Shown piece by piece: positions 19,745-27,199 of a stretch of 64,000 nucleotides of DNA. This DNA comes from JBCAXA01 sp038534295. GTDB lineage: Bacteria; Pseudomonadota; Gammaproteobacteria; Steroidobacterales; Woeseiaceae. Within the stretch, counting starts at the first letter, position 1. Every line of letters begins with the position of its first letter. A program made the translations under genes and the position numbers. The notes beneath the pieces are model-generated. The model was given only the letters and a program-made list of their open reading frames with translations. It was not told the origin of the DNA and made no database searches. The stretch is from contig JBCAXA010000002.1 of the NCBI GenBank assembly GCA_038534295.1, positions 434,001 through 498,000 of the forward strand. Reading direction: 5' to 3'.

Positions 19745-20326
19745 CTAAGGCTTGCGATTCGCGGCAGACACTGCCTTCGCGACGTGTTCGCGATTCGCGG
19801 CTAGTAGCTCAGCACGCAGGGCGCCGTCCCCCACGGCGCGTGAGAGGACAACGGTGCCGACCAACGTGCTAAACAAAGTAAGCACGTCTGCTCGGCTCAA
19901 GCCGGGCAGTCCTTCTCCGAGTTTGCGCGTTGCCGTTGCTACACCGTCCGCTAACGCCCGCTGCCAGGTATCGGTACCGCGAGCGATTTCCGCGCCAAGC
20001 AAAGGAATTGGACAGCCAATGTCGGGTTGTTCAACGTGATCGTCAGAAAGATATTGGGCGATGTATGCCTCGGCTTCATCGGGCGTCCCATCGTGATGTT
20101 CCGAGAACTCATCCAGCCCAGCCTTGAATGACTCGGTGACTGCCGCCGTCACAAGATCGTCCTTCGATTCGAAATGTCGGTAGAACCCGCCGTGCGTCAT
20201 GCCAGCTGCCTGCATGATGGCTGCGACGCTCGTTTCGTCGATGCCACTCTGTCGAATCAGCCGAGCAGCTGCGGCAACGATGTTTTCTCGGCTTGCGGCC
20301 TTCTCTGCGTTCGATTTGCGCGCCAT
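19745..20326 (-). CDS. TetR-family transcriptional regulator
   Basis: 193 aa. The N-terminal helix-turn-helix (residues about 12-58: NIVAAAARLIRQSGIDETSV, then HGGFYRHFESKDDLV) is typical of TetR. The C-terminal ligand domain includes a Cys-Pro (DIGCPIPLLG) like that in the AcrR/NemR group, a possible redox or electrophile sensor, which is inference only. It is divergent from the NmrA-like oxidoreductase gene, and the shared 84-bp interval has two copies of AGATGA-N6-TCATCT, the likely operators. Confidence 0.92.
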   Translation of the reverse strand: MARKSNAEKAASRENIVAAAARLIRQSGIDETSVAAIMQAAGMTHGGFYRHFESKDDLVTAAVTESFKAGLDEFSEHHDGTPDEAEAYIAQYLSDDHVEQPDIGCPIPLLGAEIARGTDTWQRALADGVATATRKLGEGLPGLSRADVLTLFSTLVGTVVLSRAVGDGALRAELLAANREHVAKAVSAANRKP

Positions 20327-20347
20327 GAAATCCGCCGGTTCATTTGC

Positions 20348-20353
20348 TTGACA
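20348..20353 (+). promoter_or_regulatory. Candidate -35 of the oxidoreductase gene
   Basis: TTGACA is a perfect -35. The matching -10 (around 20371-20379, CATCTTAATA) is poor but lies inside the first operator, so repressor binding would block the promoter. Confidence 0.4.
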
Positions 20354-20357
20354 GCAT

Positions 20358-20375
20358 AGATGATAGCTGTCATCT
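20358..20375. promoter_or_regulatory. TetR-type operator, copy 1
   Basis: AGATGATAGCTGTCATCT is an 18-bp near-palindrome with perfect outer arms AGATGA/TCATCT. It lies between the divergent TetR and oxidoreductase genes, overlapping the predicted promoter. A second copy starts 22 bp later. Confidence 0.65.
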
Positions 20376-20379
20376 TAAT

Positions 20380-20397
20380 AGATGACAATCATCATCT
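20380..20397. promoter_or_regulatory. TetR-type operator, copy 2
   Basis: AGATGACAATCATCATCT repeats the AGATGA-N6-TCATCT pattern 22 bp from copy 1, about two helical turns, so two dimers could bind the same DNA face. It ends just before the GGAGAG ribosome-binding site of the oxidoreductase gene. Confidence 0.65.
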
Positions 20398-20410
20398 AAA
20401 GGAGAGTGCT

Positions 20411-21538
20411 ATGTCAGCAAAGGAGACCATTCTGGTCACAAGTGCGGCAGGGCATGTCGGCATGGCCGTCGTTGCGGACCTGTTGGCGCTTGGTTACAGG
20501 GTTCGCGCCTTTGTGCGCGCGGACGATGCACGGGCGCAAGCGCTAAAGGCGGCGGGTGCTGAGTTGTATATCGGCGACTTGCGAGATTACCGAGATCTCG
20601 AGCAAGCACTGGTCGGCGTTCAGCGGGCGTTTTACAACCCGCCGTTCTCATCGAATACGGTCTATGACTCCACGCTATTCGCCGTTGCGGCTGAGCAGGC
20701 CAAGCTCGACGTCGTTGCATTGATGGGCGCTTGGAATCTGAGTCCGTCACATCCGTCGATCCACCAACGTGGCCACTGGATCGCTCACCATATTTACCGA
20801 TGGATGCCGTCCGTCGACGTGGTGCACCTGGCGCCCGGACTCTTCGCGTTTCCGTACTTTCTCGGTCTTCCGGCCATTGCGCATTTCGGCCAATTGATGG
20901 CGCCGTTCGGTGACGGGCGCAATGCGCCACCGTCGAACGAGGACATTGCGCGCGTTGCGGTAGAAGTGCTGGACAATCCTGGACCGCATGTGGGTAAGAG
21001 CTACCGGCCGACCGGGCCTGAACTGGTATCACCAAATGATGTTGCCGAGATTCTAAGTCGCGTATTGGATAGGCCCGTTACCTACAAAGACGTTCCGTTC
21101 CGATCGTTTCAAAAAGCAGCGATTGCGCTTGGTTATCCAACCGAGCAGGTTGCGCACATGCGCTACTACGCCGAGGAAGTGCGAGCTGGCGTTTACGCCA
21201 GATCGGCGCCAACGGATCACGTTGAGAAGATCACGGGTAGGGCGCCTGAGGACTTTGAAAGCATCGCACGACGCTATGTGGCGAACCCAGACCTCGTTAG
21301 TCCGGGTCTGCGCATCGGTTCGAAATGGTCCGCTGTGGCGATGTTGTTCCGCATGATGTTGGCGAGGCCGGTCGACTTGGATAAGTGGGAAGCGGAACGC
21401 GGTTATCCATTGCTGCAGAACCCGACGCTTGCGCATGAGTGTGAACGCTGGCAAATCGCTTCGGCTCGAGCTGAGATAAACCTGTTGCAAGGACCGACTA
21501 AAGAACGCATCACGCTGGCACCAAGCTCTGCTGCATGA
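20411..21538 (+). CDS. NmrA-like NAD(P)-binding oxidoreductase/epimerase-fold protein
   Basis: 375 aa from the ATG at 20411, preceded by AAAGGAGAG. The N-terminal Rossmann fold shows TSAAGHVGMAVVADLLALGYRVRAF, with the short-chain dehydrogenase/NmrA glycine pattern in a variant form. Residues up to about 270 resemble NmrA/QOR2-like proteins that use or sense NAD(P)H. The C-terminal 100 residues are not recognised. Probably regulated by the divergent TetR protein through the twin operators. Substrate unknown. Confidence 0.75.
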   Translation: MSAKETILVTSAAGHVGMAVVADLLALGYRVRAFVRADDARAQALKAAGAELYIGDLRDYRDLEQALVGVQRAFYNPPFSSNTVYDSTLFAVAAEQAKLDVVALMGAWNLSPSHPSIHQRGHWIAHHIYRWMPSVDVVHLAPGLFAFPYFLGLPAIAHFGQLMAPFGDGRNAPPSNEDIARVAVEVLDNPGPHVGKSYRPTGPELVSPNDVAEILSRVLDRPVTYKDVPFRSFQKAAIALGYPTEQVAHMRYYAEEVRAGVYARSAPTDHVEKITGRAPEDFESIARRYVANPDLVSPGLRIGSKWSAVAMLFRMMLARPVDLDKWEAERGYPLLQNPTLAHECERWQIASARAEINLLQGPTKERITLAPSSAA

Positions 21539-21595
21539 TCGCGGACTTAGCGCGTGCGACCTAAAACGGGTTGTCGAAAACTGCGCAAAACAAAG

Positions 21596-21621
21596 AGAAG
21601 CCCGCAGCAATGCGGGCTTCT
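21596..21621 (+). terminator. Hairpin terminator after the NmrA-like gene
   Basis: Stem AGAAGCCCGC (21596-21605) with GCGGGCTTCT (21612-21621) around a 6-nt loop; the T content behind it is modest on either strand. It resembles the tRNA-Asn terminator at 21841-21862 and is followed by a degraded copy of the tRNA-Asn 3' end. Confidence 0.6.
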
Positions 21622-21645
21622 TCAAATGGTTGGCTCCCTGGAGCC
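21599..21645. repeat. Degraded copy of tRNA-Asn 3' end plus terminator
   Basis: About 45 bp, including GCGGGCTTCTTC and TGGCTCCCTGGAGCC, matches 21842-21888 where the same stretch is the true tRNA-Asn terminator and its CCA end. The interval 21646-21830 between the copies holds no gene I can support. It could be the scar of a second tRNA-Asn copy or of an element integrated at the tRNA. Confidence 0.5.
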
Positions 21646-21833
21646 GTCGTGATGCGGTGAGAATACCGGTTAGGGCAAATCGCGGCTCGCTCGGTGCGGG
21701 TACGAGAGTCGATGAGCGATCGTTTCGACGGTTGGACGAGCGACTAGCGGGCCGGTCGATGAACGTTTGCGAACCGTTGAGCTATCAAATCGCTGGTGAG
21801 TTCGGCGCTTCAGCGTTCCGACTTTGGCACGCA

Positions 21834-21862
21834 CAAAAAAAAGCCCGCGACGTGGCGGGCTT
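21834..21862 (-). terminator. Intrinsic terminator of tRNA-Asn
   Basis: On the minus strand AAGCCCGC pairs with GCGGGCTT (21841-21848 and 21855-21862) with a 6-nt loop, followed by a run of eight or more U (from the A-run 21835-21842). It is 11 nt past the tRNA CCA end. Confidence 0.8.
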
Positions 21863-21873
21863 CTTCGAATGTG

Positions 21874-21949
21874 TGGCTCCCCGGGCCGGACTCGAACCAG
21901 CGACCAATTGATTAACAGTCAACCGCTCTACCAACTGAGCTACCGGGGA
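21874..21949 (-). tRNA. tRNA-Asn (GTT)
   Basis: 76-nt cloverleaf. Acceptor stem TCCCCGG pairs with CCGGGGA, the D-arm is TAGCTCAGTTGGTAGAGC, the anticodon loop is CTGTTAA with anticodon GTT, the T-arm has GGTTCGAGTCC, and CCA is encoded. It lies downstream of aspC on the same strand, as in Pseudomonas, and is followed by a strong terminator. Confidence 0.96.
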
Positions 21950-22032
21950 TTGGCGATGGCCCAGCAAACTAGCGCCATCGAGCCGGGAATCTTGACCAAG
22001 CCCCCATCGCAAGTCAAGGAGCGAGCGAATCG

Positions 22033-23217
22033 CTAGCTTCGCGCATACTCGCCGATGCGCCTTACCGCTTCGGCGAAAACCGCGTCCTCGCAGGCGAACG
22101 ACAGTCGCATGAATCCGGCTGCGCCGAACGCGGTTCCCGGCACGCAGGCAACGCCGACGTCGTTGAGAATGGCCTTGCAAAGCGCCACATCGTCGACGAG
22201 ACCACGCGCCTCAATGAGGTTTCGGCTGTCAACGAGCAAATAGAAAGCGCCCGCGACGGGATCGCAATGCAGACCATCGACGGCATTGATCAGCTCAACT
22301 GAGCGCTTTGCGCGGCGTGCATAAACGTCGCGCATCCGGTGCACGTCCTCTAGGCCGCCGTTGAGCGCCGCAATGGCGGCGTATTGCGAAATCGAGCAGG
22401 CGTTGGTCGTCTGCTGACCCTGCAGTTTGCGGATTTCTCGCATCAGCCAGTCTGGCCCGCCGGCGAAGCCGAGACGCCATCCGGTCATTGCATAGCATTT
22501 CGACACGCCGTTGACCGTTATCGTGCGATCCGCGAGCTCGGGACAGAGTGCCGCGATGCTCAGCGACGCTTCTTCGCCCCAACAGAGATGCTCGTAGATT
22601 TCATCGCTGACAATGACCGCCTTCGGATGTCGGCCGAGCACGTCGCCCAGCGCGATCAGTTCGGCGCGACTGTAAACGTTGCCGCATGGATTACCGGGAC
22701 TGTTCAGGATGACCAGCCGCACGTCGTCATCGAGCGCCGCCTCGAGCGCGTCCGGCTGCAGTTTGAAAGTCTGTTCCGGGCGGGTCTCGACAATGACCGG
22801 TTCGGCATCGGCGAGACGTACGATATCGGGATAGCTGACCCAATACGGCGCAACGACAATGGCCTTGTCTCCCGGCCCAAGCGTGGCTAGCGCTGCGTTG
22901 TAAATCAGCTGTTTACCACCATTACTTACGACGACATCTGATGGCTCGACGGCGAATCCGTTGTCGCGTTGGAACTTGGCCGAGATCGCGTCGCGGAGCT
23001 CGGGTACGCCAGCGAGCGGGGTGTAGTGTGTCTTGCCGCTACGGATGGCCTCGACCGCCGCGTCGCAAACATGCGTCGGCGTGTCGAAGTCAGGCTCACC
23101 GGCCGCAAGACTGATGACGTCTTCGCCGGCGCTTCTGCGTTGCAACGCCAGTGCATTGATCTCGACCGTGGCGGATGCCTGAACACGTTGAACGCGTCGC
23201 GATACTGGTAGACTCAT
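22033..23217 (-). CDS. aspC: Class I aspartate aminotransferase
   Basis: PLP-dependent transamination between aspartate/oxaloacetate and glutamate/2-oxoglutarate. 394 aa with ISLAAGEPDFDTP at the N-terminus, LVILNSPGNPCGNVYS (cofactor Asn), IVSDEIYEHLCW, the PLP lysine in VNGVSKCYAMTGWRLGF, and the carboxylate-binding Arg in RLSFAC. It is the bacterial AAT Ib type also found in Pseudomonas and may accept prephenate. The ATG at 23217 was chosen; upstream extension has no similarity. It is divergent from uvrB. Confidence 0.93.
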   Translation of the reverse strand: MSLPVSRRVQRVQASATVEINALALQRRSAGEDVISLAAGEPDFDTPTHVCDAAVEAIRSGKTHYTPLAGVPELRDAISAKFQRDNGFAVEPSDVVVSNGGKQLIYNAALATLGPGDKAIVVAPYWVSYPDIVRLADAEPVIVETRPEQTFKLQPDALEAALDDDVRLVILNSPGNPCGNVYSRAELIALGDVLGRHPKAVIVSDEIYEHLCWGEEASLSIAALCPELADRTITVNGVSKCYAMTGWRLGFAGGPDWLMREIRKLQGQQTTNACSISQYAAIAALNGGLEDVHRMRDVYARRAKRSVELINAVDGLHCDPVAGAFYLLVDSRNLIEARGLVDDVALCKAILNDVGVACVPGTAFGAAGFMRLSFACEDAVFAEAVRRIGEYARS

Positions 23218-23296
23218 GGGTTTGGTTCCGACTTCGCCCGCCGCGATCCTACGCGATGCGTGCGCTCGGTGCGATTCACAGCGTGCATCCCCATCG

Positions 23297-25333
23297 ATGA
23301 GTGCAACAAACAAGTCTTTTGAGCTTGCGGCCGAGTACACGCCCGCCGGGGATCAGCCAGCCGCGATCGACAGTCTGGTCGACGGTGTGCGCGATGGCCT
23401 TGCGAGGCAGATCCTGCTCGGGGTCACGGGGTCTGGCAAGACGTTCACGATGGCGAACGTTATTCAACGTATCCAACGTCCGGCGATCGTGCTGGCGCCC
23501 AACAAAACCTTGGCGGCGCAGCTCTACGGCGAGATGCGCGAGTTCTTTCCCGACAATGCCGTCGAGTATTTTGTGTCGTACTACGACTACTACCAGCCCG
23601 AGGCATATGTGCCCGCGTCAGATACTTATATAGAGAAAGACGCGTCAATCAACGATCACATCGAGCAGATGCGCCTGTCTGCCACCAAAGCGCTGATTGA
23701 ACGGCCGGACGCCATCATTGTCGCGACGGTCTCGGCAATTTACGGGCTCGGCGATCCTGAAGCCTACTTTGCGATGGTCTTGCACCTGACTCGCGGCGAA
23801 ACCATCGACCAGCGTCAGATCCTGCGCCAGCTCGCCGAGATGCAATACAAGCGCAACGAAATTGAACTGTCGCAGGGCACTTACCGTGTGCGTGGCGATG
23901 TCATCGACATTTTTCCGGCGGAATCCGAGCGCGAGGCCCTGCGCGTCGAGTTGTTCGACGACGAAATCGAGTCGTTGAGCTGGTTTGATCCGCTGACCGG
24001 CGAAATGTACCCATCGATTCGGCGCGCGACGGTCTTTCCCAAAACGCACTATGTGACGCCGCGGGAGCGCTTGTTGGCCGCCGTTGACCTCATACGCGAC
24101 GAGCTTCGCGACCGTTTGATGGTACTGCGGGACGCCGGTAAGTTGCTGGAAGCACAGCGACTCGAACAGCGAACGTTCTTCGATATCGAGATGATTCGTG
24201 AACTCGGCTATTGCCAAGGCATCGAAAACTACTCGCGCTACCTGTCCGGGCGCGCACCAGGCGAGCCGCCACCGTGCCTGTTCGATTACCTGCCGCCCGA
24301 GGCGCTACTAATCATCGATGAAAGCCACGTGACGGTGCCGCAACTGGGCGCGATGTATCGCGGCGATCGTTCGCGCAAAGAGACGCTGGTGGAATACGGG
24401 TTTCGCTTGCCCTCGGCACTCGACAACCGGCCGCTACGATTCGACGAATTTGAATCGATGGCGCCGCAGACCGTTTTCGTCTCCGCAACACCAGGGCCCT
24501 ACGAACGCGAGCGCGCCGATCAGACGGTTGAACAGCTGGTGCGGCCGACCGGTTTGGTGGATCCGGCCGTGCTCGTTCGGCCCGCGTCGACACAGGTCGA
24601 TGACGTACTGTCAGAGATCCGGATGCGAGTTGAGGCCGGCGATCGTGTACTGATAACGACGTTGACCAAACGCATGGCTGAGGATCTGACCGACTACCTC
24701 GGTGAGCACGGGGTGCGGGTGAGGTACCTGCATTCCGACATCGACACGGTCGAGCGCACTGAGATCATTCGCGATTTACGGCTTGGCGAGTTCGACGTGT
24801 TGGTCGGAATCAACTTGCTCCGCGAAGGTCTCGATATGCCGGAAGTCTCGTTGGTCGCAATCATGGACGCCGACAAGGAAGGGTTCCTGCGCTCTGAAGG
24901 CTCCCTGATTCAAACCATCGGCCGCGCCGCCCGCAACATCAACGGCACAGCCATTCTTTACGCCGACAAAGTGACCGGTTCGATGGAACGCGCGATGCAG
25001 GAGACCGATCGACGCCGAACCGTCCAGGAAGCTTTCAATGTCGAACACGGCGTTGAGCCGAAATCGGTGCGCAAAGCCGTTGCCGACATCATGGAAGCAG
25101 GGCAGACCAAACGTGTCGGCAAGCGCCGCGGTCGGGCGGGCAAGGCAGCCAATGCCGACTGGGAATCATTGTCGCCAGCCGAGCTGGTCCGCGAGATCGC
25201 GAATCTCGAGCAAAAAATGCTCGAGCACGCGCGAAATCTCGAGTTTGAACAAGCGGCGGCGCTGCGCGATCAAATCGAGGCCATGCGCCGTCACAGCCTC
25301 GGTCTCGGTGAGCGACAGGCTGCCGCAAGTTAG
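23297..25333 (+). CDS. uvrB: Excinuclease ABC subunit B
   Basis: DNA-damage-verifying helicase-like subunit of nucleotide excision repair. 678 aa from the ATG at 23297. Walker A GVTGSGKT is at residues 42-49, the DNA-gripping beta-hairpin region YYDYYQPEAYVP follows, then DESHV-type helicase motif II (IIDESHV), motif VI QTIGRAARN, and a C-terminal UVR domain (LEQKMLEHARNLEFEQAA) that binds UvrC. An upstream in-frame ATG at 23216 overlaps the divergent aspC start and would add 27 unmatched residues. No LexA-type box was found in 23218-23296, unlike E. coli uvrB. Confidence 0.97.
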   Translation: MSATNKSFELAAEYTPAGDQPAAIDSLVDGVRDGLARQILLGVTGSGKTFTMANVIQRIQRPAIVLAPNKTLAAQLYGEMREFFPDNAVEYFVSYYDYYQPEAYVPASDTYIEKDASINDHIEQMRLSATKALIERPDAIIVATVSAIYGLGDPEAYFAMVLHLTRGETIDQRQILRQLAEMQYKRNEIELSQGTYRVRGDVIDIFPAESEREALRVELFDDEIESLSWFDPLTGEMYPSIRRATVFPKTHYVTPRERLLAAVDLIRDELRDRLMVLRDAGKLLEAQRLEQRTFFDIEMIRELGYCQGIENYSRYLSGRAPGEPPPCLFDYLPPEALLIIDESHVTVPQLGAMYRGDRSRKETLVEYGFRLPSALDNRPLRFDEFESMAPQTVFVSATPGPYERERADQTVEQLVRPTGLVDPAVLVRPASTQVDDVLSEIRMRVEAGDRVLITTLTKRMAEDLTDYLGEHGVRVRYLHSDIDTVERTEIIRDLRLGEFDVLVGINLLREGLDMPEVSLVAIMDADKEGFLRSEGSLIQTIGRAARNINGTAILYADKVTGSMERAMQETDRRRTVQEAFNVEHGVEPKSVRKAVADIMEAGQTKRVGKRRGRAGKAANADWESLSPAELVREIANLEQKMLEHARNLEFEQAAALRDQIEAMRRHSLGLGERQAAAS

Positions 25334-25394
25334 TATCGGTTGCGCGAACCGGAGCAATTCCGGTATGTTTCCCGACCGCTTCGCGGCACCGGCA

Positions 25395-25469
25395 GGGCGA
25401 TTAGCTCAGGGGTAGAGCGCCACGTTGACATCGTGGAGGTCGGTGGTTCGAAACCACCATCGCCCACCA
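25395..25469 (+). tRNA. tRNA-Val (GAC)
   Basis: 75-nt cloverleaf: acceptor GGGCGAT with ATCGCCC, D-arm TAGCTCAGGGGTAGAGC, anticodon loop TTGACAT (anticodon GAC), T-arm GGTTCGAAACC, and encoded ACCA end. It lies 61 nt behind uvrB. Confidence 0.95.
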
Positions 25470-25522
25470 AACCTGCCGTGCCGCTGATACGTGTTGTGGC
25501 GTTCTGCAGTAAAACCGTTGCA

Positions 25523-25579
25523 GAGCGGGTCCGCACTTCGGCGGTCACGGTCTTGTCGCCGCGGCCAGCGGGTCCCCAC
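25523..25579. repeat. Imperfect 57-bp direct repeat, copy A
   Basis: Begins GAGCGGGTCCGCACTTC and includes the exact shared block CGGTCTTGTCGCCG. Its partner starts 99 bp later. Found in the gene-free interval between tRNA-Val and infC. Confidence 0.6.
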
Positions 25580-25621
25580 CAGCCCCGCCTGCGACGTCCA
25601 GGAGCAGGCAATTGCGCCAAC

Positions 25622-25679
25622 GAGCGGACCCGCACTTCAGCCGTGCCGGTCTTGTCGCCGCCCCGAGCGGCTCCCGACA
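25622..25679. repeat. Imperfect 57-bp direct repeat, copy B
   Basis: Begins GAGCGGACCCGCACTTC and shares CGGTCTTGTCGCCG with copy A at 25523. The 99-bp period is a multiple of three, but the minus-strand frame crossing both also runs through tRNA-Val and has no known domain, so a non-coding repeat is preferred. Confidence 0.6.
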
Positions 25680-25814
25680 CAACGTGGTCGCAACGGCCTT
25701 TCTGCAGGCCTTGTTGTTGTGTGACGGCCACAGACAAGAAATCGCAGCTACCGCCCCGACACGGGTGGCAGAGCGCGAATGGCCCATCAGCCCGCTTTGA
25801 GCCTTGATTTCGAC

Positions 25815-25848
25815 AAAAAACGGCCCCACATCCTCGCAGCTGGGGCCG
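25815..25848 (-). terminator. Minus-strand intrinsic terminator with no visible gene
   Basis: CGGCCCC (25821-25827) pairs with GGGGCCG (25842-25848). The A-run at 25815-25820 gives a U6 tail only on the minus strand. No minus-strand gene ends here, since infC and its neighbours are on the plus strand. It may terminate an antisense or small RNA starting in the infC leader. Confidence 0.5.
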
Positions 25849-25881
25849 GCGATGGGCTTCTACCGTCTATCTTTCAAAAAG

Positions 25882-25903
25882 CGACCAAACCGGTCGTTTT
25901 TTT
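25882..25903 (+). terminator. Intrinsic terminator upstream of infC
   Basis: Stem CGACC (25882-25886) and GGTCG (25892-25896), 5-nt loop, then seven T (25897-25903). It would separate tRNA-Val/uvrB transcription from infC. A promoter candidate follows directly. Confidence 0.7.
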
Positions 25904-25915
25904 GAGACTTTTCGC

Positions 25916-25944
25916 TTGTTTATGCGAAATCCCGTTTGTAAAAT
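25916..25944 (+). promoter_or_regulatory. Candidate infC promoter
   Basis: TTGTTT (25916-25921), 17-nt spacer, TAAAAT (25939-25944). It lies just after the terminator and 50 nt before the infC start, giving infC-rpmI-rplT its own promoter in the absence of thrS upstream. Confidence 0.45.
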
Positions 25945-25994
25945 TCGCGTCCCGGCGAATTACCCCCTGACAGCCGCTTACTGAGGAACCTGAT

Positions 25995-26513
25995 ATCGCT
26001 GCAAATAAACGCGCTAAGCGCAACGAGGAAATCGAAGCCGACCAAGTTCGAGTCATCAACACGGACGGCGAACAGGCTGGTGTCATGCCGCTTGAAGAAG
26101 CGCTTGAGCTAGCCGCTGGGCAGAAACTCGATCTGGTCGAGGTGTCGCCCAACGCAGATCCTCCGGTGTGCCGAGTGATGGACTTTGGGAAATTCGCGTT
26201 CGAACAGAGCAAGAAGTCCCAGTCGTCGCGGCGCAAGCAGAAACAGGTTCATCTGAAGGAAGTCAAATTTCGTCCGGGAACCGACGTTGGTGACTACAAC
26301 GTCAAACTCCGCAATCTGACACGCTTCCTGACCAACGGCGACAAAGCCAAGGTCACGTTGCGATTCAGAGGGCGAGAGATGGCGCACCAGGACCTCGGAG
26401 CAAAACTGCTCGAACGGATCCGCGACGATCTGGAGGAACTGGCGAACGTTGAACAGATGCCGCAGCTTGAAGGGCGGCAAATGATCATGGTGTTAGCGCC
26501 AAAAAAAAAGTGA
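25995..26513 (+). CDS. infC: Translation initiation factor IF-3, ATC start codon
   Basis: Prevents 30S-50S joining and checks the start codon. 172 aa. The N-domain has VRVINTDGEQAGVMPLEEAL and LDLVEVSPNADPPVCRVMD, the linker is KKSQSSRRKQKQV, and the C-domain holds VKLRNLTRFLTNGDKAKVTL and RGREMAHQDLG. No ATG or GTG lies before the N-domain; an ATC codon at 25995 is preceded by GAGGAA at a suitable distance. infC starts with AUU in E. coli and other rare codons elsewhere, through which IF-3 represses its own synthesis, so ATC fits the family. A standard start further in would delete part of the N-domain. thrS, the usual upstream neighbour, is missing. Confidence 0.94.
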   Translation: MAANKRAKRNEEIEADQVRVINTDGEQAGVMPLEEALELAAGQKLDLVEVSPNADPPVCRVMDFGKFAFEQSKKSQSSRRKQKQVHLKEVKFRPGTDVGDYNVKLRNLTRFLTNGDKAKVTLRFRGREMAHQDLGAKLLERIRDDLEELANVEQMPQLEGRQMIMVLAPKKK

Positions 26514-26596
26514 GCCAGGTCGGCGCTCTGCGTTGACCTAAGCCCGCCTGCTTCGGACACGATCCGATCCCAGGCTCAGAAAATTTGGAGTTCGAA

Positions 26597-26794
26597 ATGT
26601 CGAAGTTGAAGACCAACCGCGGCGCGGCTAAGCGTTTCCGCAAAACGGGCAAGGGCGGCTTTAAGCGCGCCCAATCTCATCTCAATCACATCCTGACCAA
26701 GAAGAGCACCAAGCGTAAGCGGCACCTGCGTTCAACGCAGCAAGTGGCCGACAGCGACGTGAAGAGTGTTCGGCAGATGTTGCCCTACAGCTAA
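26597..26794 (+). CDS. rpmI: 50S ribosomal protein L35
   Basis: 65-aa basic ribosomal protein. MSKLKTNRGAAKRFRKTGKG at the start and LTKKSTKRKRHLR are the L35 hallmarks. The ATG at 26597 with GGAG 6 nt upstream was chosen over an earlier in-frame start that would add four residues. It lies in the conserved infC-rpmI-rplT operon, where L20 represses translation in other bacteria. Confidence 0.97.
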   Translation: MSKLKTNRGAAKRFRKTGKGGFKRAQSHLNHILTKKSTKRKRHLRSTQQVADSDVKSVRQMLPYS

Positions 26795-26806
26795 GGAGAC
26801 GCAGTC

Positions 26807-27169
26807 ATGGCACGAGTTAAGCGCGGCGTGGTTGCCAAAGCGCGCCACAAAAAAATTCTTGGAAAAGCGAAGGGCTACTACGGTGCTCGTCGCAAAGTCT
26901 ATCGAGTCGCCAAGCAGGCGGTCATCAAAGCGGGCCAGTACGCCTACCGCGATCGCCGGCAGCGTAAGCGCCATTTCCGTGCGTTGTGGATTGCCCGCAT
27001 CAATGCAGCCGCACGCGAGCACGACATCAGTTACTCGCGACTGATCAACGGGCTGACGCTCGCTGGTGTTGAAGTCGATCGCAAGGTACTTGCGGAGTTG
27101 GCGGTCAACGAGCCTGACGCCTTTGGCGCCGTTGTTGAGCAGGCCAAGTCTGCCCTCACTGCCGCCTAA
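26807..27169 (+). CDS. rplT: 50S ribosomal protein L20
   Basis: 120-aa rRNA-binding assembly protein: MARVKRGVVAKARHKKILGKA, YYGARRKVYRVAKQAVIKAG, and the C-terminal globular part with LINGLTLAGVEVDRKVLAEL. In E. coli and B. subtilis L20 represses its own operon. AAGGAG precedes the ATG, 12 nt after rpmI. pheS follows 30 nt later, the common gammaproteobacterial order. Confidence 0.98.
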   Translation: MARVKRGVVAKARHKKILGKAKGYYGARRKVYRVAKQAVIKAGQYAYRDRRQRKRHFRALWIARINAAAREHDISYSRLINGLTLAGVEVDRKVLAELAVNEPDAFGAVVEQAKSALTAA

Positions 27170-27199
27170 CGTCGTCGTCTAACGCGACGGTAACGGGCG

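Noticed and set aside
21630..21911. 93-codon frame across the tRNA-Asn region
   Set aside because: It runs through the terminator and tRNA and has no family similarity.
23218..23296. SOS box upstream of uvrB
   Set aside because: No CTG-N10-CAG-type site was found in the divergent aspC-uvrB interval.
25330..25737. 135-codon minus-strand frame between uvrB and infC
   Set aside because: Its end translates tRNA-Val antisense (the familiar GFEPPT-type artefact). The internal repeat is better explained at DNA level.
25993..25995. ATA as the infC start
   Set aside because: It is out of frame with the IF-3 coding sequence; the in-frame codon is ATC at 25995.
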